Positions 7,617 to 16,685 of a DNA stretch of 64,000 nucleotides are shown one piece after another (position 1 is the stretch's first letter; each line of letters begins with the position of its first letter). Source of the DNA: Pseudomonas sp. H3(2019) (lineage in GTDB: Bacteria > Pseudomonadota > Gammaproteobacteria > Pseudomonadales > Pseudomonadaceae); the NCBI RefSeq assembly GCF_007713465.1, contig NZ_VMSG01000014.1, positions 89,182 to 153,181 on the forward strand, read 5' to 3'. Both the position numbers and the translations under genes were made by a program. The notes beneath the pieces are model-generated. The model saw only the letters and a list, made by a program, of their open reading frames with translations, ran no database searches and was not told the origin of the DNA.

Positions 7617-8315
7617 ATGCACAAGTCATTGCTTAGCGCTTCCCTCATTGCGTTCGCGCTTGCAACCCCGTTCGCCCAGGCCCATGAAGCCGGTGACTTC
7701 ATCGTTCGGGCCGGTGCGATCACCGTTAACCCGAAAGCCAGCAGCTCCAGCGTCAAGGTCGATCAAGGCCCATTGGCCGGCGCCGACCTGGGTGGCAAGG
7801 CCACCATGAACAGCAACACGCAACTGGGCCTGAACTTCGCGTACATGCTCACCAATAATGTCGGCATTGAGCTGCTCGCCGCCTCGCCGTTCCAGCATGA
7901 CGTGAACCTCAAAGGTACTTCCTTGGGCGCGGCCAACGGTAAACTCGGCACCCTCAAACACCTGCCGCCGACTTTGAGCGTGGTTTACTACCCGCTCGAC
8001 AACAAGTCCGTATTCCAGCCGTATGTGGGCGCCGGTATCAACTACACCTGGATCTACGACGAAAAGCTCAGTAACGAAGCGCAAGCCAACGGCTTCAGCA
8101 ACTTCAAGGCGAAAAACTCCTGGGGTATGGCGTTCCAGGTCGGTGCCGACTACATGATCACCGACAACATCATGCTCAACGCCCAGATGCGCTACATCGA
8201 CATCAACACCCGAGCAACCGTGGAAAACGACGCCGTGGCGCCGGGCACCCGGGCCAGGGTCAACGTGGATGTGGACCCGTTCGTGTACATGGTGGGTCTG
8301 GGTTACAAGTTCTAA
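7617..8315 (+). CDS. oprG: OprG/OmpW-family outer membrane protein
   Basis: Outer membrane eight-stranded beta-barrel of the OmpW family, 232 residues. Signal peptide MHKSLLSASLIAFALATPFA-QA, then the N-terminal family motif GDFIVRAGAITVNP, internal LGLNFAYMLTNNVGIELLAASPFQ and the C-terminal strand VYMVGLGYKF ending in Phe, as required for BAM assembly. OmpW/OprG proteins form narrow channels for small hydrophobic molecules or amino acids. GGAG eight bases before the ATG is the ribosome binding site. It follows the zinc operon and precedes two sugar-nucleotide genes, as I remember for P. aeruginosa oprG. A terminator follows at once. Confidence 0.95.
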   Translation: MHKSLLSASLIAFALATPFAQAHEAGDFIVRAGAITVNPKASSSSVKVDQGPLAGADLGGKATMNSNTQLGLNFAYMLTNNVGIELLAASPFQHDVNLKGTSLGAANGKLGTLKHLPPTLSVVYYPLDNKSVFQPYVGAGINYTWIYDEKLSNEAQANGFSNFKAKNSWGMAFQVGADYMITDNIMLNAQMRYIDINTRATVENDAVAPGTRARVNVDVDPFVYMVGLGYKF

Positions 8316-8326
8316 ACCCGCTGCAT

Positions 8327-8356
8327 AAAAAAGGCGCCTCGAAAGGCGCCTTTTTT
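8327..8356 (+). terminator. Rho-independent terminator after oprG
   Basis: Stem AAGGCGCC / GGCGCCTT (around 8331-8350) with a four- to five-base loop, preceded by A6 and followed by T6, 12 bases after the oprG stop. The flanking A and T runs make it potentially bidirectional. Confidence 0.9.
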
Positions 8357-8367
8357 ACTGAGCCACT

Positions 8368-8502
8368 GATCGTTCCCACGCTCCAGCGTGGGAATGCAGC
8401 CCGTGACGCTCTGCGTCACAACGGCGTCCGACTCACGCAGGTGCTGAAGGTGGAACGCGGAGCGTCCCTAGAGGCATTCCCACGCGGAGCGTGGGAACGA
8501 TC
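8368..8502. repeat. 135-bp compound inverted repeat element
   Basis: Outer arms GATCGTTCCCACGC (8368-8381) and GCGTGGGAACGATC (8489-8502) are exact complements. Inside lie further palindromes such as GTGACGCTCTGCGTCAC (8403-8419). The whole unit resembles the ~100-150 bp compound palindromes seen in many copies in Pseudomonas genomes; the outer arms are shared with 2681-2711. Non-coding, between the oprG terminator and the convergent epimerase gene. Confidence 0.8.
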
Positions 8503-8511
8503 TTAAAAAGC

Positions 8512-9441
8512 TCAGCGCCCCAACAGCCGCGCCAGCCCGACGCTCATCGGCGTCTGCTCGGGAAAGGTGAAGCGCTGCAACAGACGCTGGTTATTAGCCC
8601 GCGAATGGCGGATGTCACCGGAACGGGCCGGGCCGTAGGTGATCGGTGGCAACTGCCCCACCACTTCCTCCAAAGCCTGGAGCATTTGCTTGAGGGTCGT
8701 CGCCTGGTTCCAGCCGACATTCACCGCACCCACTTCAAGCGTCGGCGTTTCGATGGCCTGCACCAGCAGGTCGACCAGGTCTTCGACATAGACAAAATCG
8801 CGGGTCTGTTCGCCGTCACCGAACACAGTGATCGGCAGGCCTTTCTGCGCCCGCTCGCTGAAAATGCTGATCACCCCGGAGTACGGCGACGAGGGATCCT
8901 GGCGCGGGCCGAAGATATTGAAGAAACGGAAAATTGCCGGTTCAAGACCGTGCTGACGACGGTAGAAGTCGAGGTAGTACTCGCCTGCCAGCTTGTCTGA
9001 GGCGTACGGCGTGAGCGGTGCCTTGGCGGTCTCTTCGTCGATCGACTCGCCTTCACCGTTATTGCCGTAGACCGCTGCGCTTGAAGCAAACAGTACGCGC
9101 TTGACGCCGGCCTGACGCATCGCTTCGCAGACGTTCAAGGTGCCGATGAAATTGCTCTGGTGAGTGCGCACCGGATCATCCACCGACGCCTGAACCGACG
9201 CCACGGCGGCCAAATGCGCTACGGCGCTGCAACCGACCATCACCTTTGCCACCAGCGCAGCATCGGCGACGTCACCTTCGATCAGTTCGACCCGTGGATT
9301 ATCCAGCGGCAGGTTACTGCGCTTGCCGGTAGACAGATCGTCGAGGATACGCACCGAATGCCCCTTGGCGAGCAAGGCGTCAGCAAGGTGCGAACCAATG
9401 AAGCCGGCACCGCCGGTGATCAAAACAGGGCCATCAGCCAT
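8512..9441 (-). CDS. NAD-dependent sugar-nucleotide epimerase/dehydratase
   Basis: Extended short-chain dehydrogenase of 309 residues, GalE/WbpP-like. Start MADGPVLITGGAGFIGSHLA puts the NAD-binding GGAGFIG motif at residues 10-16, as expected; longer upstream frames overlap the neighbouring gene. Further motifs: DDLSTGKRSNL, the catalytic Ser in LFASSAAVYG, the YASDK dyad (Tyr/Lys) and IFRFFNIFGPRQDPSSPYSG. It most likely interconverts UDP- or GDP-sugars for a surface glycan. It overlaps the upstream RmlD-like gene by eight bases, so the two form an operon. The exact substrate cannot be told. Confidence 0.9.
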   Translation of the reverse strand: MADGPVLITGGAGFIGSHLADALLAKGHSVRILDDLSTGKRSNLPLDNPRVELIEGDVADAALVAKVMVGCSAVAHLAAVASVQASVDDPVRTHQSNFIGTLNVCEAMRQAGVKRVLFASSAAVYGNNGEGESIDEETAKAPLTPYASDKLAGEYYLDFYRRQHGLEPAIFRFFNIFGPRQDPSSPYSGVISIFSERAQKGLPITVFGDGEQTRDFVYVEDLVDLLVQAIETPTLEVGAVNVGWNQATTLKQMLQALEEVVGQLPPITYGPARSGDIRHSRANNQRLLQRFTFPEQTPMSVGLARLLGR

Positions 9442-10318
9442 GACGATAAAACCTATCCAGTAAGCCGGGGAGCGCTGCGCGCCAGGCGCGCGGCTTGATC
9501 CCGAAGGTGTGCAGAATTTTCTTGCAGGCGAGTACCGCGTGCTGCGGTTCTTCGGCAGCATCCGGACGCGCGGCGTGTGCCTGCGCGGTCGGTGCTTCAA
9601 TCGCCAGCGGGTGCAAAGTACGCGCTTCGGCGAGAATCGCCTGCCCCAGCGCCAGCGGCGTGGTCGCCTCATGCCCGGCGTAGTGGTAAGTGCCCCACAG
9701 TGGCGCTGCGCAATCGAGTTGTTTGAGCACCGAAATAATCACCCGTGCCGCATCGTCCACCGGTGTCGGGTTGCCACGCCGGTCATCGGCCATCAGCAGC
9801 TCTTCAGGCAGCTCGGCACGCGCGAGGAAACGCCCGAGGGTGCCGTCGACGCTGTCATCGAGCAGCCAGCCAAAACGCAGCATCACATGTTGCGGGCAGG
9901 TCGCGCGCACGCTTTGCTCGATACGCCACAAAGCCTGACCACGTAGCCCCAGCGGCACCGGTTCGTCTTTTTCGCTGTAGGCCGTCGCCCGCGAGCCATC
10001 GAATACCCGATAGCTGGATGGCTGCACCAGGACAATATTGTGATGCTGGCACAGTTCGGCCAGCCGCTCGACCGCCCGCTCCTGAGCAGCCAAACGCGCC
10101 TCGGCCACGCTCTCCGCCTGAAACCAGTCAAAGTAATAGGCGAGATTGATCAGCGCGTCGGGACGAGTGTCGTCGAGCAGCTGCGTCAGGCTCGCGGCGT
10201 CCCAGCCGTCTTGCGGTGGACGGGGGGCGAGGAAACCGATGTCTTCCTCTGCACCGAGGCGAATCAGCGCCTGCCCAAGGGCATTTCCGCCACCCAGTAA
10301 CATAAGGCGCATTCGCAT
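9434..10318 (-). CDS. RmlD-like sugar nucleotide-binding protein
   Basis: Atypical short-chain dehydrogenase, 294 residues, related to dTDP-4-dehydrorhamnose reductase RmlD. N-terminal nucleotide-binding loop LMLLGGGNALGQAL, then DALINLAYYFDWF and LVQPSSYRVFDG in place of the usual RmlD sequence; the RmlD YxxxK dyad is not obvious (TAYSEKDEPVPLGLRGQALW instead), so catalysis may be altered or lost. C-terminal half has VMLRFGWLLDD and GTYHYAGHEATTPL. It precedes and overlaps the epimerase gene. Two ATGs (10318, 10312) are possible; the first is used. Confidence 0.78.
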   Translation of the reverse strand: MRMRLMLLGGGNALGQALIRLGAEEDIGFLAPRPPQDGWDAASLTQLLDDTRPDALINLAYYFDWFQAESVAEARLAAQERAVERLAELCQHHNIVLVQPSSYRVFDGSRATAYSEKDEPVPLGLRGQALWRIEQSVRATCPQHVMLRFGWLLDDSVDGTLGRFLARAELPEELLMADDRRGNPTPVDDAARVIISVLKQLDCAAPLWGTYHYAGHEATTPLALGQAILAEARTLHPLAIEAPTAQAHAARPDAAEEPQHAVLACKKILHTFGIKPRAWRAALPGLLDRFYRHG

Positions 10319-10645
10319 AGAGTCAGCAGGCCCAGTCTGTTTGGAACGATGATTTTATCGACAGAGCCCGCAGGCGTTGCCGTTGAGAATTGCCAGAATC
10401 GTTGCATTTTGCGGGTTTAAAGCGCAACCGTCACTCGTAAAGTGTAGATACCTTGGACACAGGGTGCTGCTACTGGCCCCATCGCGAGCAGGCTCGCTCC
10501 CACATGGGCTCTGCGGTGGGCCAGGATATTGTGATCTACACACATCCCCTGTGGGAGCGAGCCCGCTCGCGATGGGGCACCAAGGATCGCAGGAGCTCTC
10601 AAGCGGTACTTGCAACTTCCTGCCCCCAGCCGCATAAATTACCCC
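10319..10645. other. Intergenic region with REP doublet, no gene seen
   Basis: 327 bases between the divergent RmlD-like and lhr genes. The only structure seen is the REP doublet at 10480-10574. Short open frames here are fragmentary and lack ribosome binding sites. The promoters of both flanking genes should lie here but no convincing -35/-10 pair was found. Confidence 0.6.
10480..10574. repeat. REP pair, CATCGCGAGCAGGCTCGCTCCCAC type (second copy)
   Basis: Arm 10480-10503 is identical over 24 bases to 7407-7430; the inverted partner is 10551-10574. The 47-base spacer differs from that of the first doublet. REPIN-like element. Confidence 0.85.
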
Positions 10646-13600
10646 ATGAACCTCCCCGTATCAGCCGACAGCGCCCTGGCAGGCTTTCATCCTGCCGTCA
10701 GCGCCTGGTTCAACAGCACCTTCCCGGCGGTCACCGCCGCGCAAGCCGGCGCGTGGCCGTTGATTCGCCAGCGTCGTTCGACGCTGGTCGCCGCGCCGAC
10801 CGGCTCCGGCAAAACCCTCACGGCGTTTCTTGCGGTCATTGACGATCTGGTCCATCAAGGCCTGGCCCAAGGTGGCGAGCTGCCCGACGAAACCCTGGTG
10901 GTTTATGTCTCGCCCCTCAAGGCGCTGTCCAACGATATCCAGATCAACCTGCAAAACCCGCTGGCCGGCATTACCGAACAACTGCGACGCCTGGGTTTCC
11001 CCGAATTACAGATCAACACCGCCGTACGCACTGGCGACACTCCGCAAAAGGACCGCTCGGCGATGCGCAAAAGCGCGCCGCACATTCTGGTGACCACCCC
11101 GGAGTCGCTGTATGTGCTGCTCGGCTCCGACTCCGGCCGGCGCATGCTCGCCAGCACCCGCACAGTGATCGTCGACGAAATCCACGCCATCGCCGGCAGC
11201 AAGCGCGGCAGCCATCTGGCGCTGAGCCTGGAGCGCTTACAGGCTTTGTGTCTGGAACCACTGATGCGCATCGGCCTGTCCGCCACGCAAAAACCCATCG
11301 AAGCGGTTTCGCGCTTTCTGGTCGGCACCGACCGCTCATGCGAGATCGTCGATATCGGCCACGCCCGCCGACGGGACCTGGGCATCGAAGTGCCGCCAGT
11401 GCCGCTGTCGGCGGTCATGGCCAACGATGTCTGGGAGCTGGTCTACGACCGTATCGCCGAACTCGCACGCGAGCACCGGACCACGCTGATTTTCGTCAAC
11501 ACCCGACGCTTGGCCGAACGCTTGAGCCGTCATCTCAGCGAGCGCTTGGGCAAAGACGCCGTCGCCGCCCACCACGGCAGCCTGGCCAAGGAGTTTCGCC
11601 TCGATGCCGAACAGCGGCTCAAGCGTGGCGACCTGCAAGTGCTGATCGCCACCGCGTCGCTGGAACTGGGCATCGACATCGGCGACGTCGATCTGGTCTG
11701 CCAGATCGCCTCGCCGCGTTCAATCGCCGGGTTTCTGCAACGGGTCGGACGCTCCGGGCACCAGGTCGGCGGCACGCCCAAGGGCCGTCTGTTCGCCACC
11801 ACCCGCGACGACCTGATCGAATGCGCGGCCCTGCTCGACTGCGTGCGCCGGGGCGAACTCGACACCTTGCTGATCCCCCGCGCGCCGCTGGACGTACTGG
11901 CGCAGCAGATTGTCGCCGAGGTCAGTTGCCAGGAATGGCAGGAGCAGGCCCTGCTCGAAATGGTACGCCGCGCATCGCCCTATACCGAACTCGACGAAAC
12001 ACACTATCAAGCACTGCTGCAGATGCTCGCCGAAGGCTATAACGGCCGCCAGGGAATCCGCAGCGCCTACCTGCACCGCGACGCGGTGACTCGCACATTA
12101 CGTGGCCGGCGCGGCGCCAAACTGACGGCGGTGACCAGTGGCGGGACGATTCCCGACAACGCCGATTACAGCGTGCTGCTGGAGCCGCAAGGGCTGAACA
12201 TCGGCAGCGTCAACGAAGACTTCGCGGTGGAAAGCATCGCTGGCGACGTCTTTCAGTTGGGCAACACTTCGTACCGGATCTTGCGGGTCGAAACCGGCAA
12301 AATCCGCGTCGAGGACGCCCAGGGACAGCCGCCGACCATCCCCTTCTGGCTCGGTGAAGCGCCAGGGCGCAGTGCCGAATTGTCGTTCGCCGTGGCGCGC
12401 CTGCACGCGCACCTCGATGAGCTGTTGGGTGCCACGCCCGGCGATGTACAACCGAGCATCGACTGGCTGACCGAGACCCTCGGCCTGAACCTCGCCAGCG
12501 CCGAACAACTGGTGGAATACCTCGCCCGTGCCCGGCTCACGCTCGGAGCCTTGCCGTCTCAGGACACGCTGCTGATGGAGCGGTTTTTCGACGAGTCCGG
12601 CGGCACTCAGTTGATCATTCACTCGCTGTTCGGCAGCCGCATCAACCGCGCCTGGGGCCTGGCCTTGCGCAAGCGCTTCTGTCGCACCTTCAACTTCGAA
12701 TTGCAGGCCGCCGCCAGCAAAGACGCGATCGTCCTGTCGCTGTCCAGCAGCCACAGTTTCGAGCTGGACGAGGTCTGGCGTTATCTGCACAGCAACAGCG
12801 CCGAACAGATCCTGATTCAAGCCGTACTCGACGCGCCGCTATTCGGCGTGCGCTGGCGCTGGAACGCCGGCGTCGCCCTCGCGTTGCCGCGGTACAGCGG
12901 CGGCCGCAAAGTGCCGCCGCAGATCCAGCGGATGAAAAGCGAAGACCTGATCGCCAGCGTGTTTCCCGACCAGATCGCCTGCCTGGAAAACCTCGTCGGC
13001 GAGCGCGAAATTCCCGATCACCCGCTGGTCGAGCAAACCCTCGACGATTGCCTGCACGAAGCCATGGACTGCGATGGCTGGCTGGCGCTGTTGCGGCGCA
13101 TGGAACGCGGTGAAGTGCGCTTGATCAGCCGCGATTTGCCCGCGCCCTCGCCGCTGGCGGCGGAAATCCTCAGCGCCCGGCCCTACACCTTTCTCGACGA
13201 TGCGCCGCTGGAAGAACGCCGTACTCAAGCGGTGCTCAACCGGCGCTGGAGCGACCCACAATCGACCGATGACCTCGGCGCACTGGATGCCGAGGCCATT
13301 CAATCGGTGCGCGATGAGGCCTGGCCGCAACCCACCAGCGCCGATGAAATGCATGAAGCGCTGATGAGCCTGGCCGCCATCAGCGACGCCGAAGCGCAGG
13401 CCAATCCGCAGTGGCCACACTGGCTGCAAACCCTGGAAGATGGAGGGCGCGCCAGCCGTTTGCAGATCAACGCAGAGCAATCTTTATGGCTGGCACTGGA
13501 GCGCCTGACCTGCCTGCAAGCGATCTACCCACACGCCGTGTTGTTACCGCCGTTGCAGGCCTTGCCGGGTTTCGACGAAAGCTGGGACGCCGATGAAGCA

Positions 13601-14974
13601 CTGGTTGAACTGATCCGCGCGCGCCTCGGCGCGTTTGGTCCGTTGCCAATTCATGCGATTGCTCAACCGCTGGGGCTTTCGACGGCTCAAGTCACTCAAG
13701 CACTGGCGCAACTGGAGCGCGAAGGTTATGTGTTGCGGGGGCGCTTCAGCCCGGCGGCCACGCAGGAAGAATGGTGCGAGCGGCACTTGCTGGCGCGCAT
13801 TCATCGCTACACAGTCAAACGCCTGCGGCGGGAAATCGAGCCTGTGGCATTGCAGGACTTCATGCGTTTCCTGTTTGACTGGCAGCATCTGTCGCCGGCA
13901 ACGCAGGGCCAGGGCAGCGCGGTGTTGCCGGCGATTGTCAGTCAGTTCGAAGGCTACCCGGCGGCCGCATCTGCCTGGGACAGCGATCTTCTGCCGGCGC
14001 GGCTCAAGGGCTATTCATCGACGTGGCTGGATGAGCTGTGCCGCAGCGGCAAACTGGTCTGGACCCGGCTGACGATGCGCAACAAAGCCACTGGCGTAGC
14101 GCTGCGCAGCACACCGATTGTGTTGCTGCCACGGGCGCAGGTGACGCTCTGGAGCAGCCTGACCGAGCCACCGGAGGTCAGCGAGCTGTCGCCCAAAACC
14201 CAGAAAGTCCATCAAGCGCTGAGCCAACATGGCGCGCTGTTCTTCGATGAGCTGCTGCACGAAGCCCATCTGCTGCGCAGTGAACTGGAGATCGCCTTGC
14301 AGGAACTGGTCGGCGCCGGGCGGGTCAACGCCGACAGCTTCGCCGGCCTGCGCGCGTTGATTACACCCGTCAGCAAACGCCAGGCACGCAGCAGCCGACG
14401 GGGACGCGGAGCGTTTGTCGGTGGGATGGACGATGCCGGACGCTGGGCCTTGTTGCGCCGTCAATCGACGCCGCCGGTTGTGGATAACCGTGGCACCCCG
14501 AGCGAAACCCTCGAACACATCGCCCTGACCTTGCTCAGGCGTTACGGCGTGGTGTTCTGGAGGTTGCTGGAACGCGAGGCCGACTGGCTGCCGAGCTGGC
14601 GCGAATTGCTGCGCACCTTTCACCGGTTGGAGGCGCGCGGAGAGATTCGCGGCGGACGTTTTGTCAGCGGTCTGGCGGGCGAACAATTCGCCTTGCCCGA
14701 AGCGATCCCGCTGCTGCGCGAAGTACGCCGCCGCCCGCATGACGGCAGCCTGATCAGTGTTTGCGGCGTCGACCCGCTAAACCTTGCCGGCACTCTGCTG
14801 CCGGGCCACAAAGTCCCCGCCCTCGCCAGCAACCGGCTGGTGTACCGCGATGGTTTGCCGGCCGCCGCCGAAATCGCCGGCACACAGCATTACTGGCTGG
14901 AACTGGATCAGCCAAATACCGCCGAGCTGCACAAAAAACTGACCCAGTACCGCCTCACACCACCGACCGCGTAG
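10646..14974 (+). CDS. lhr: Lhr, large helicase-related DEAD/H-box protein
   Basis: Superfamily 2 3'-5' helicase of 1442 residues (E. coli Lhr is about 1540). Start MNLPVSADS is chosen over an upstream in-frame ATG. Motifs: Walker A APTGSGKT (50-57), TTPESLY, DEIH (near 180), LSATQK, then the second RecA domain with LIFVNTRR, IATASLELGIDIGDVD and QRVGRSGH. Winged-helix and Lhr-core beta domains follow to about residue 880, then a C-terminal extension with HTH-like segments. E. coli Lhr unwinds DNA and DNA:RNA hybrids, and uracil-DNA glycosylase activity has been reported for bacterial Lhr C-terminal regions. It stands alone here, without nuclease or ligase partners. Its 3' end overlaps the next gene by 20 bases. 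Confidence 0.95.
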   Translation: MNLPVSADSALAGFHPAVSAWFNSTFPAVTAAQAGAWPLIRQRRSTLVAAPTGSGKTLTAFLAVIDDLVHQGLAQGGELPDETLVVYVSPLKALSNDIQINLQNPLAGITEQLRRLGFPELQINTAVRTGDTPQKDRSAMRKSAPHILVTTPESLYVLLGSDSGRRMLASTRTVIVDEIHAIAGSKRGSHLALSLERLQALCLEPLMRIGLSATQKPIEAVSRFLVGTDRSCEIVDIGHARRRDLGIEVPPVPLSAVMANDVWELVYDRIAELAREHRTTLIFVNTRRLAERLSRHLSERLGKDAVAAHHGSLAKEFRLDAEQRLKRGDLQVLIATASLELGIDIGDVDLVCQIASPRSIAGFLQRVGRSGHQVGGTPKGRLFATTRDDLIECAALLDCVRRGELDTLLIPRAPLDVLAQQIVAEVSCQEWQEQALLEMVRRASPYTELDETHYQALLQMLAEGYNGRQGIRSAYLHRDAVTRTLRGRRGAKLTAVTSGGTIPDNADYSVLLEPQGLNIGSVNEDFAVESIAGDVFQLGNTSYRILRVETGKIRVEDAQGQPPTIPFWLGEAPGRSAELSFAVARLHAHLDELLGATPGDVQPSIDWLTETLGLNLASAEQLVEYLARARLTLGALPSQDTLLMERFFDESGGTQLIIHSLFGSRINRAWGLALRKRFCRTFNFELQAAASKDAIVLSLSSSHSFELDEVWRYLHSNSAEQILIQAVLDAPLFGVRWRWNAGVALALPRYSGGRKVPPQIQRMKSEDLIASVFPDQIACLENLVGEREIPDHPLVEQTLDDCLHEAMDCDGWLALLRRMERGEVRLISRDLPAPSPLAAEILSARPYTFLDDAPLEERRTQAVLNRRWSDPQSTDDLGALDAEAIQSVRDEAWPQPTSADEMHEALMSLAAISDAEAQANPQWPHWLQTLEDGGRASRLQINAEQSLWLALERLTCLQAIYPHAVLLPPLQALPGFDESWDADEALVELIRARLGAFGPLPIHAIAQPLGLSTAQVTQALAQLEREGYVLRGRFSPAATQEEWCERHLLARIHRYTVKRLRREIEPVALQDFMRFLFDWQHLSPATQGQGSAVLPAIVSQFEGYPAAASAWDSDLLPARLKGYSSTWLDELCRSGKLVWTRLTMRNKATGVALRSTPIVLLPRAQVTLWSSLTEPPEVSELSPKTQKVHQALSQHGALFFDELLHEAHLLRSELEIALQELVGAGRVNADSFAGLRALITPVSKRQARSSRRGRGAFVGGMDDAGRWALLRRQSTPPVVDNRGTPSETLEHIALTLLRRYGVVFWRLLEREADWLPSWRELLRTFHRLEARGEIRGGRFVSGLAGEQFALPEAIPLLREVRRRPHDGSLISVCGVDPLNLAGTLLPGHKVPALASNRLVYRDGLPAAAEIAGTQHYWLELDQPNTAELHKKLTQYRLTPPTA

Positions 14975-15950
14975 GGGCCGTCACCCCAAATCGCGCGCGG
15001 TAATCACTCGGCGCCAGGCCGGTGATTTTCTTGAACGTGGCGCGAAACGCGCTCGGGTCCGAATAACCGACGTTCCAGGCAATATGGTCGATGGTGCCGT
15101 TGGTAAACTCGAGCATCTCCCGGGCCTTGCCGACCCGCAGGTGCTGGCAGTACTCGGTCGGTTTCAAACCGGTTGCGGCTCGAAAGCGCCGCAGGAATGT
15201 CCGCTCTTCCAGCCCTGCCTGCTGCGACATCGCGCTCAGCGACACCTCCACCGCACCGTTGGCTTGCAACCAGTGCTGAACCTTGAGAATCGCTGCATCG
15301 CCATGACTCAGTATCGGTGCAAAGTTGCTCCCGCATTCGCTCGCACTGTCGCTGTGTTCGATCACCAGAAAACGCGCGGTGCTGGTGGCGATGCTCGGAC
15401 CAAGCAAACGGTCGACCAGGCGCAACCCCAGCTCCGACCAGGCCATTAATCCGCCAGTGGTGATCAGGTCGCCATCGTCGACGATGGGCTTGTCGGCGTT
15501 GAGCGTGACCTTCGGGTAACGCTCGGCGAATTTTTTCGCCGAGGTCCAGTGAGTGGTAGCTCGGCGACCGTCGAGCAGACCGCTTTCGGCCAACAGAATA
15601 GACCCCACGCACACCCCGCCAAGCGTCGCGCCAGTCGCGTGTTGCTGGCGAATCCACTGGATCAGCGCTGGCGGTGCCTGGCCTTCTGAAAATCCACCAA
15701 TCGAGGGCGGGATCAACAGCGCGATCAGTGCGCCGTCGGCAGCGGGATGACTGTCGTAGATGCGTTGAGGCGCATGCTCGGCATCAGCCTGCCAGTGGCT
15801 GACCCGCAACAATGGCAGCTGCGCACTCTGATGTTCGGCAGCGATACGATTCGCGACCCCGAACAGATCCGTCAAACCATGCACCGCCGCCATCTGCGCG
15901 CCGGGATAGATCAGCACGCCCAACTCGGCGACTGCGCGTTCTACGTCCAT
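14955..15950 (-). CDS. GlxA-family AraC-type transcriptional regulator
   Basis: Transcription regulator of 331 residues: N-terminal DJ-1/PfpI-like domain (VAELGVLIYPGAQMAAVHGL at about 7-26; nucleophile-elbow-like GGVCVGSILLAESGLL) fused to a C-terminal AraC-type double HTH (about 235-320: MSQQAGLEERTFLRRFRAATG, then WNVGYSDPSAFRATFKK). The ATG at 15950 is chosen because the DJ-1 domain begins there; open frame continues upstream without family support. It is divergent from a cysteine hydrolase at 16047 with a 96-base shared promoter region, the usual layout when such a regulator controls its neighbour. Ligand unknown. Confidence 0.9.
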   Translation of the reverse strand: MDVERAVAELGVLIYPGAQMAAVHGLTDLFGVANRIAAEHQSAQLPLLRVSHWQADAEHAPQRIYDSHPAADGALIALLIPPSIGGFSEGQAPPALIQWIRQQHATGATLGGVCVGSILLAESGLLDGRRATTHWTSAKKFAERYPKVTLNADKPIVDDGDLITTGGLMAWSELGLRLVDRLLGPSIATSTARFLVIEHSDSASECGSNFAPILSHGDAAILKVQHWLQANGAVEVSLSAMSQQAGLEERTFLRRFRAATGLKPTEYCQHLRVGKAREMLEFTNGTIDHIAWNVGYSDPSAFRATFKKITGLAPSDYRARFGVTAPTRSVV

Positions 15951-16046
15951 TGTCAGTTTTCCCCCTTCTATTGTCGGTGCGGCCAATCCTCGAACGGCCG
16001 GTGAAACCCAATACTTCGTTCCACACCAACCTGCGAGGAAACACCC

Positions 16047-16601
16047 ATGGCCAAGCAAGCGCTCATCGTAGTCGATATCCAGAATGACTACTTCCCTCAA
16101 GGCAAATGGCCGCTGGTCGGCGCCGACGCGGCTGCCGACAACGCCGCGCGGATGATCCAGGCCTTCCGTGACGCCGGTGATCCGGTGGTGCATATCCGCC
16201 ACGAATTCACCTCTGACACCGCGCCGTTTTTCACACCGGGCTCGGAGGGGGCACAGCTGCACCCCAAAGTCGTCAACCGCAGCCATGAGCCGGTGGTGCT
16301 CAAACACTTCACCAACGCGTTCCGCGAAACCGAACTGGAGTCGATCCTCGACCAACACGGCATCGAGAGCCTGGTGATCGTCGGCAGCATGAGCCACATG
16401 TGCATCGACGGCGCCACACGTGCCGCGGCCGATCTCGGCTACGGCGTCACGGTGATCCACGACGCCTGCGCCACCCGTGACCTGGAGTTCAACGGCGTGA
16501 CCGTCCCGGCCGCCCAGGTGCATGCCGCGTTCATGTCGGCCTTGGGTTTTGCCTACGCAACAGTGGTGTCCACCGATGACTTCCTGGCGACCCATCACTG
16601 A
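16047..16601 (+). CDS. Isochorismatase-like cysteine hydrolase
   Basis: Hydrolase of 184 residues in the isochorismatase/nicotinamidase fold. The catalytic triad is D10 (VVDIQNDY), K86 (VVLKHF) and C119 (SMSHMCIDGATRAAADLGY), with a cis-peptide region before the Cys. Isochorismate cleavage would not need C119, so amide hydrolysis is more likely; nicotinamide, ureido or other amides remain possible. GAGGAAA upstream is the ribosome binding site. It is divergent from the GlxA-type regulator and followed by a strong terminator, so it is probably a single-gene unit under that regulator. Confidence 0.9.
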   Translation: MAKQALIVVDIQNDYFPQGKWPLVGADAAADNAARMIQAFRDAGDPVVHIRHEFTSDTAPFFTPGSEGAQLHPKVVNRSHEPVVLKHFTNAFRETELESILDQHGIESLVIVGSMSHMCIDGATRAAADLGYGVTVIHDACATRDLEFNGVTVPAAQVHAAFMSALGFAYATVVSTDDFLATHH

Positions 16602-16621
16602 ATCTGCCCCCCTCAAAACCC

Positions 16622-16658
16622 AAAGGCCCGTAGCGCTGACACGCTACGGGCCTTTTTT
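16622..16658 (+). terminator. Rho-independent terminator after cysteine hydrolase
   Basis: 14-base stem AAAGGCCCGTAGCG pairing with CGCTACGGGCCTTT across a five-base loop, followed by a T run, about 20 bases after the stop codon. Confidence 0.93.
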
Positions 16659-16685
16659 CGTGATGAAAATCAGTCGATTAAAAAT

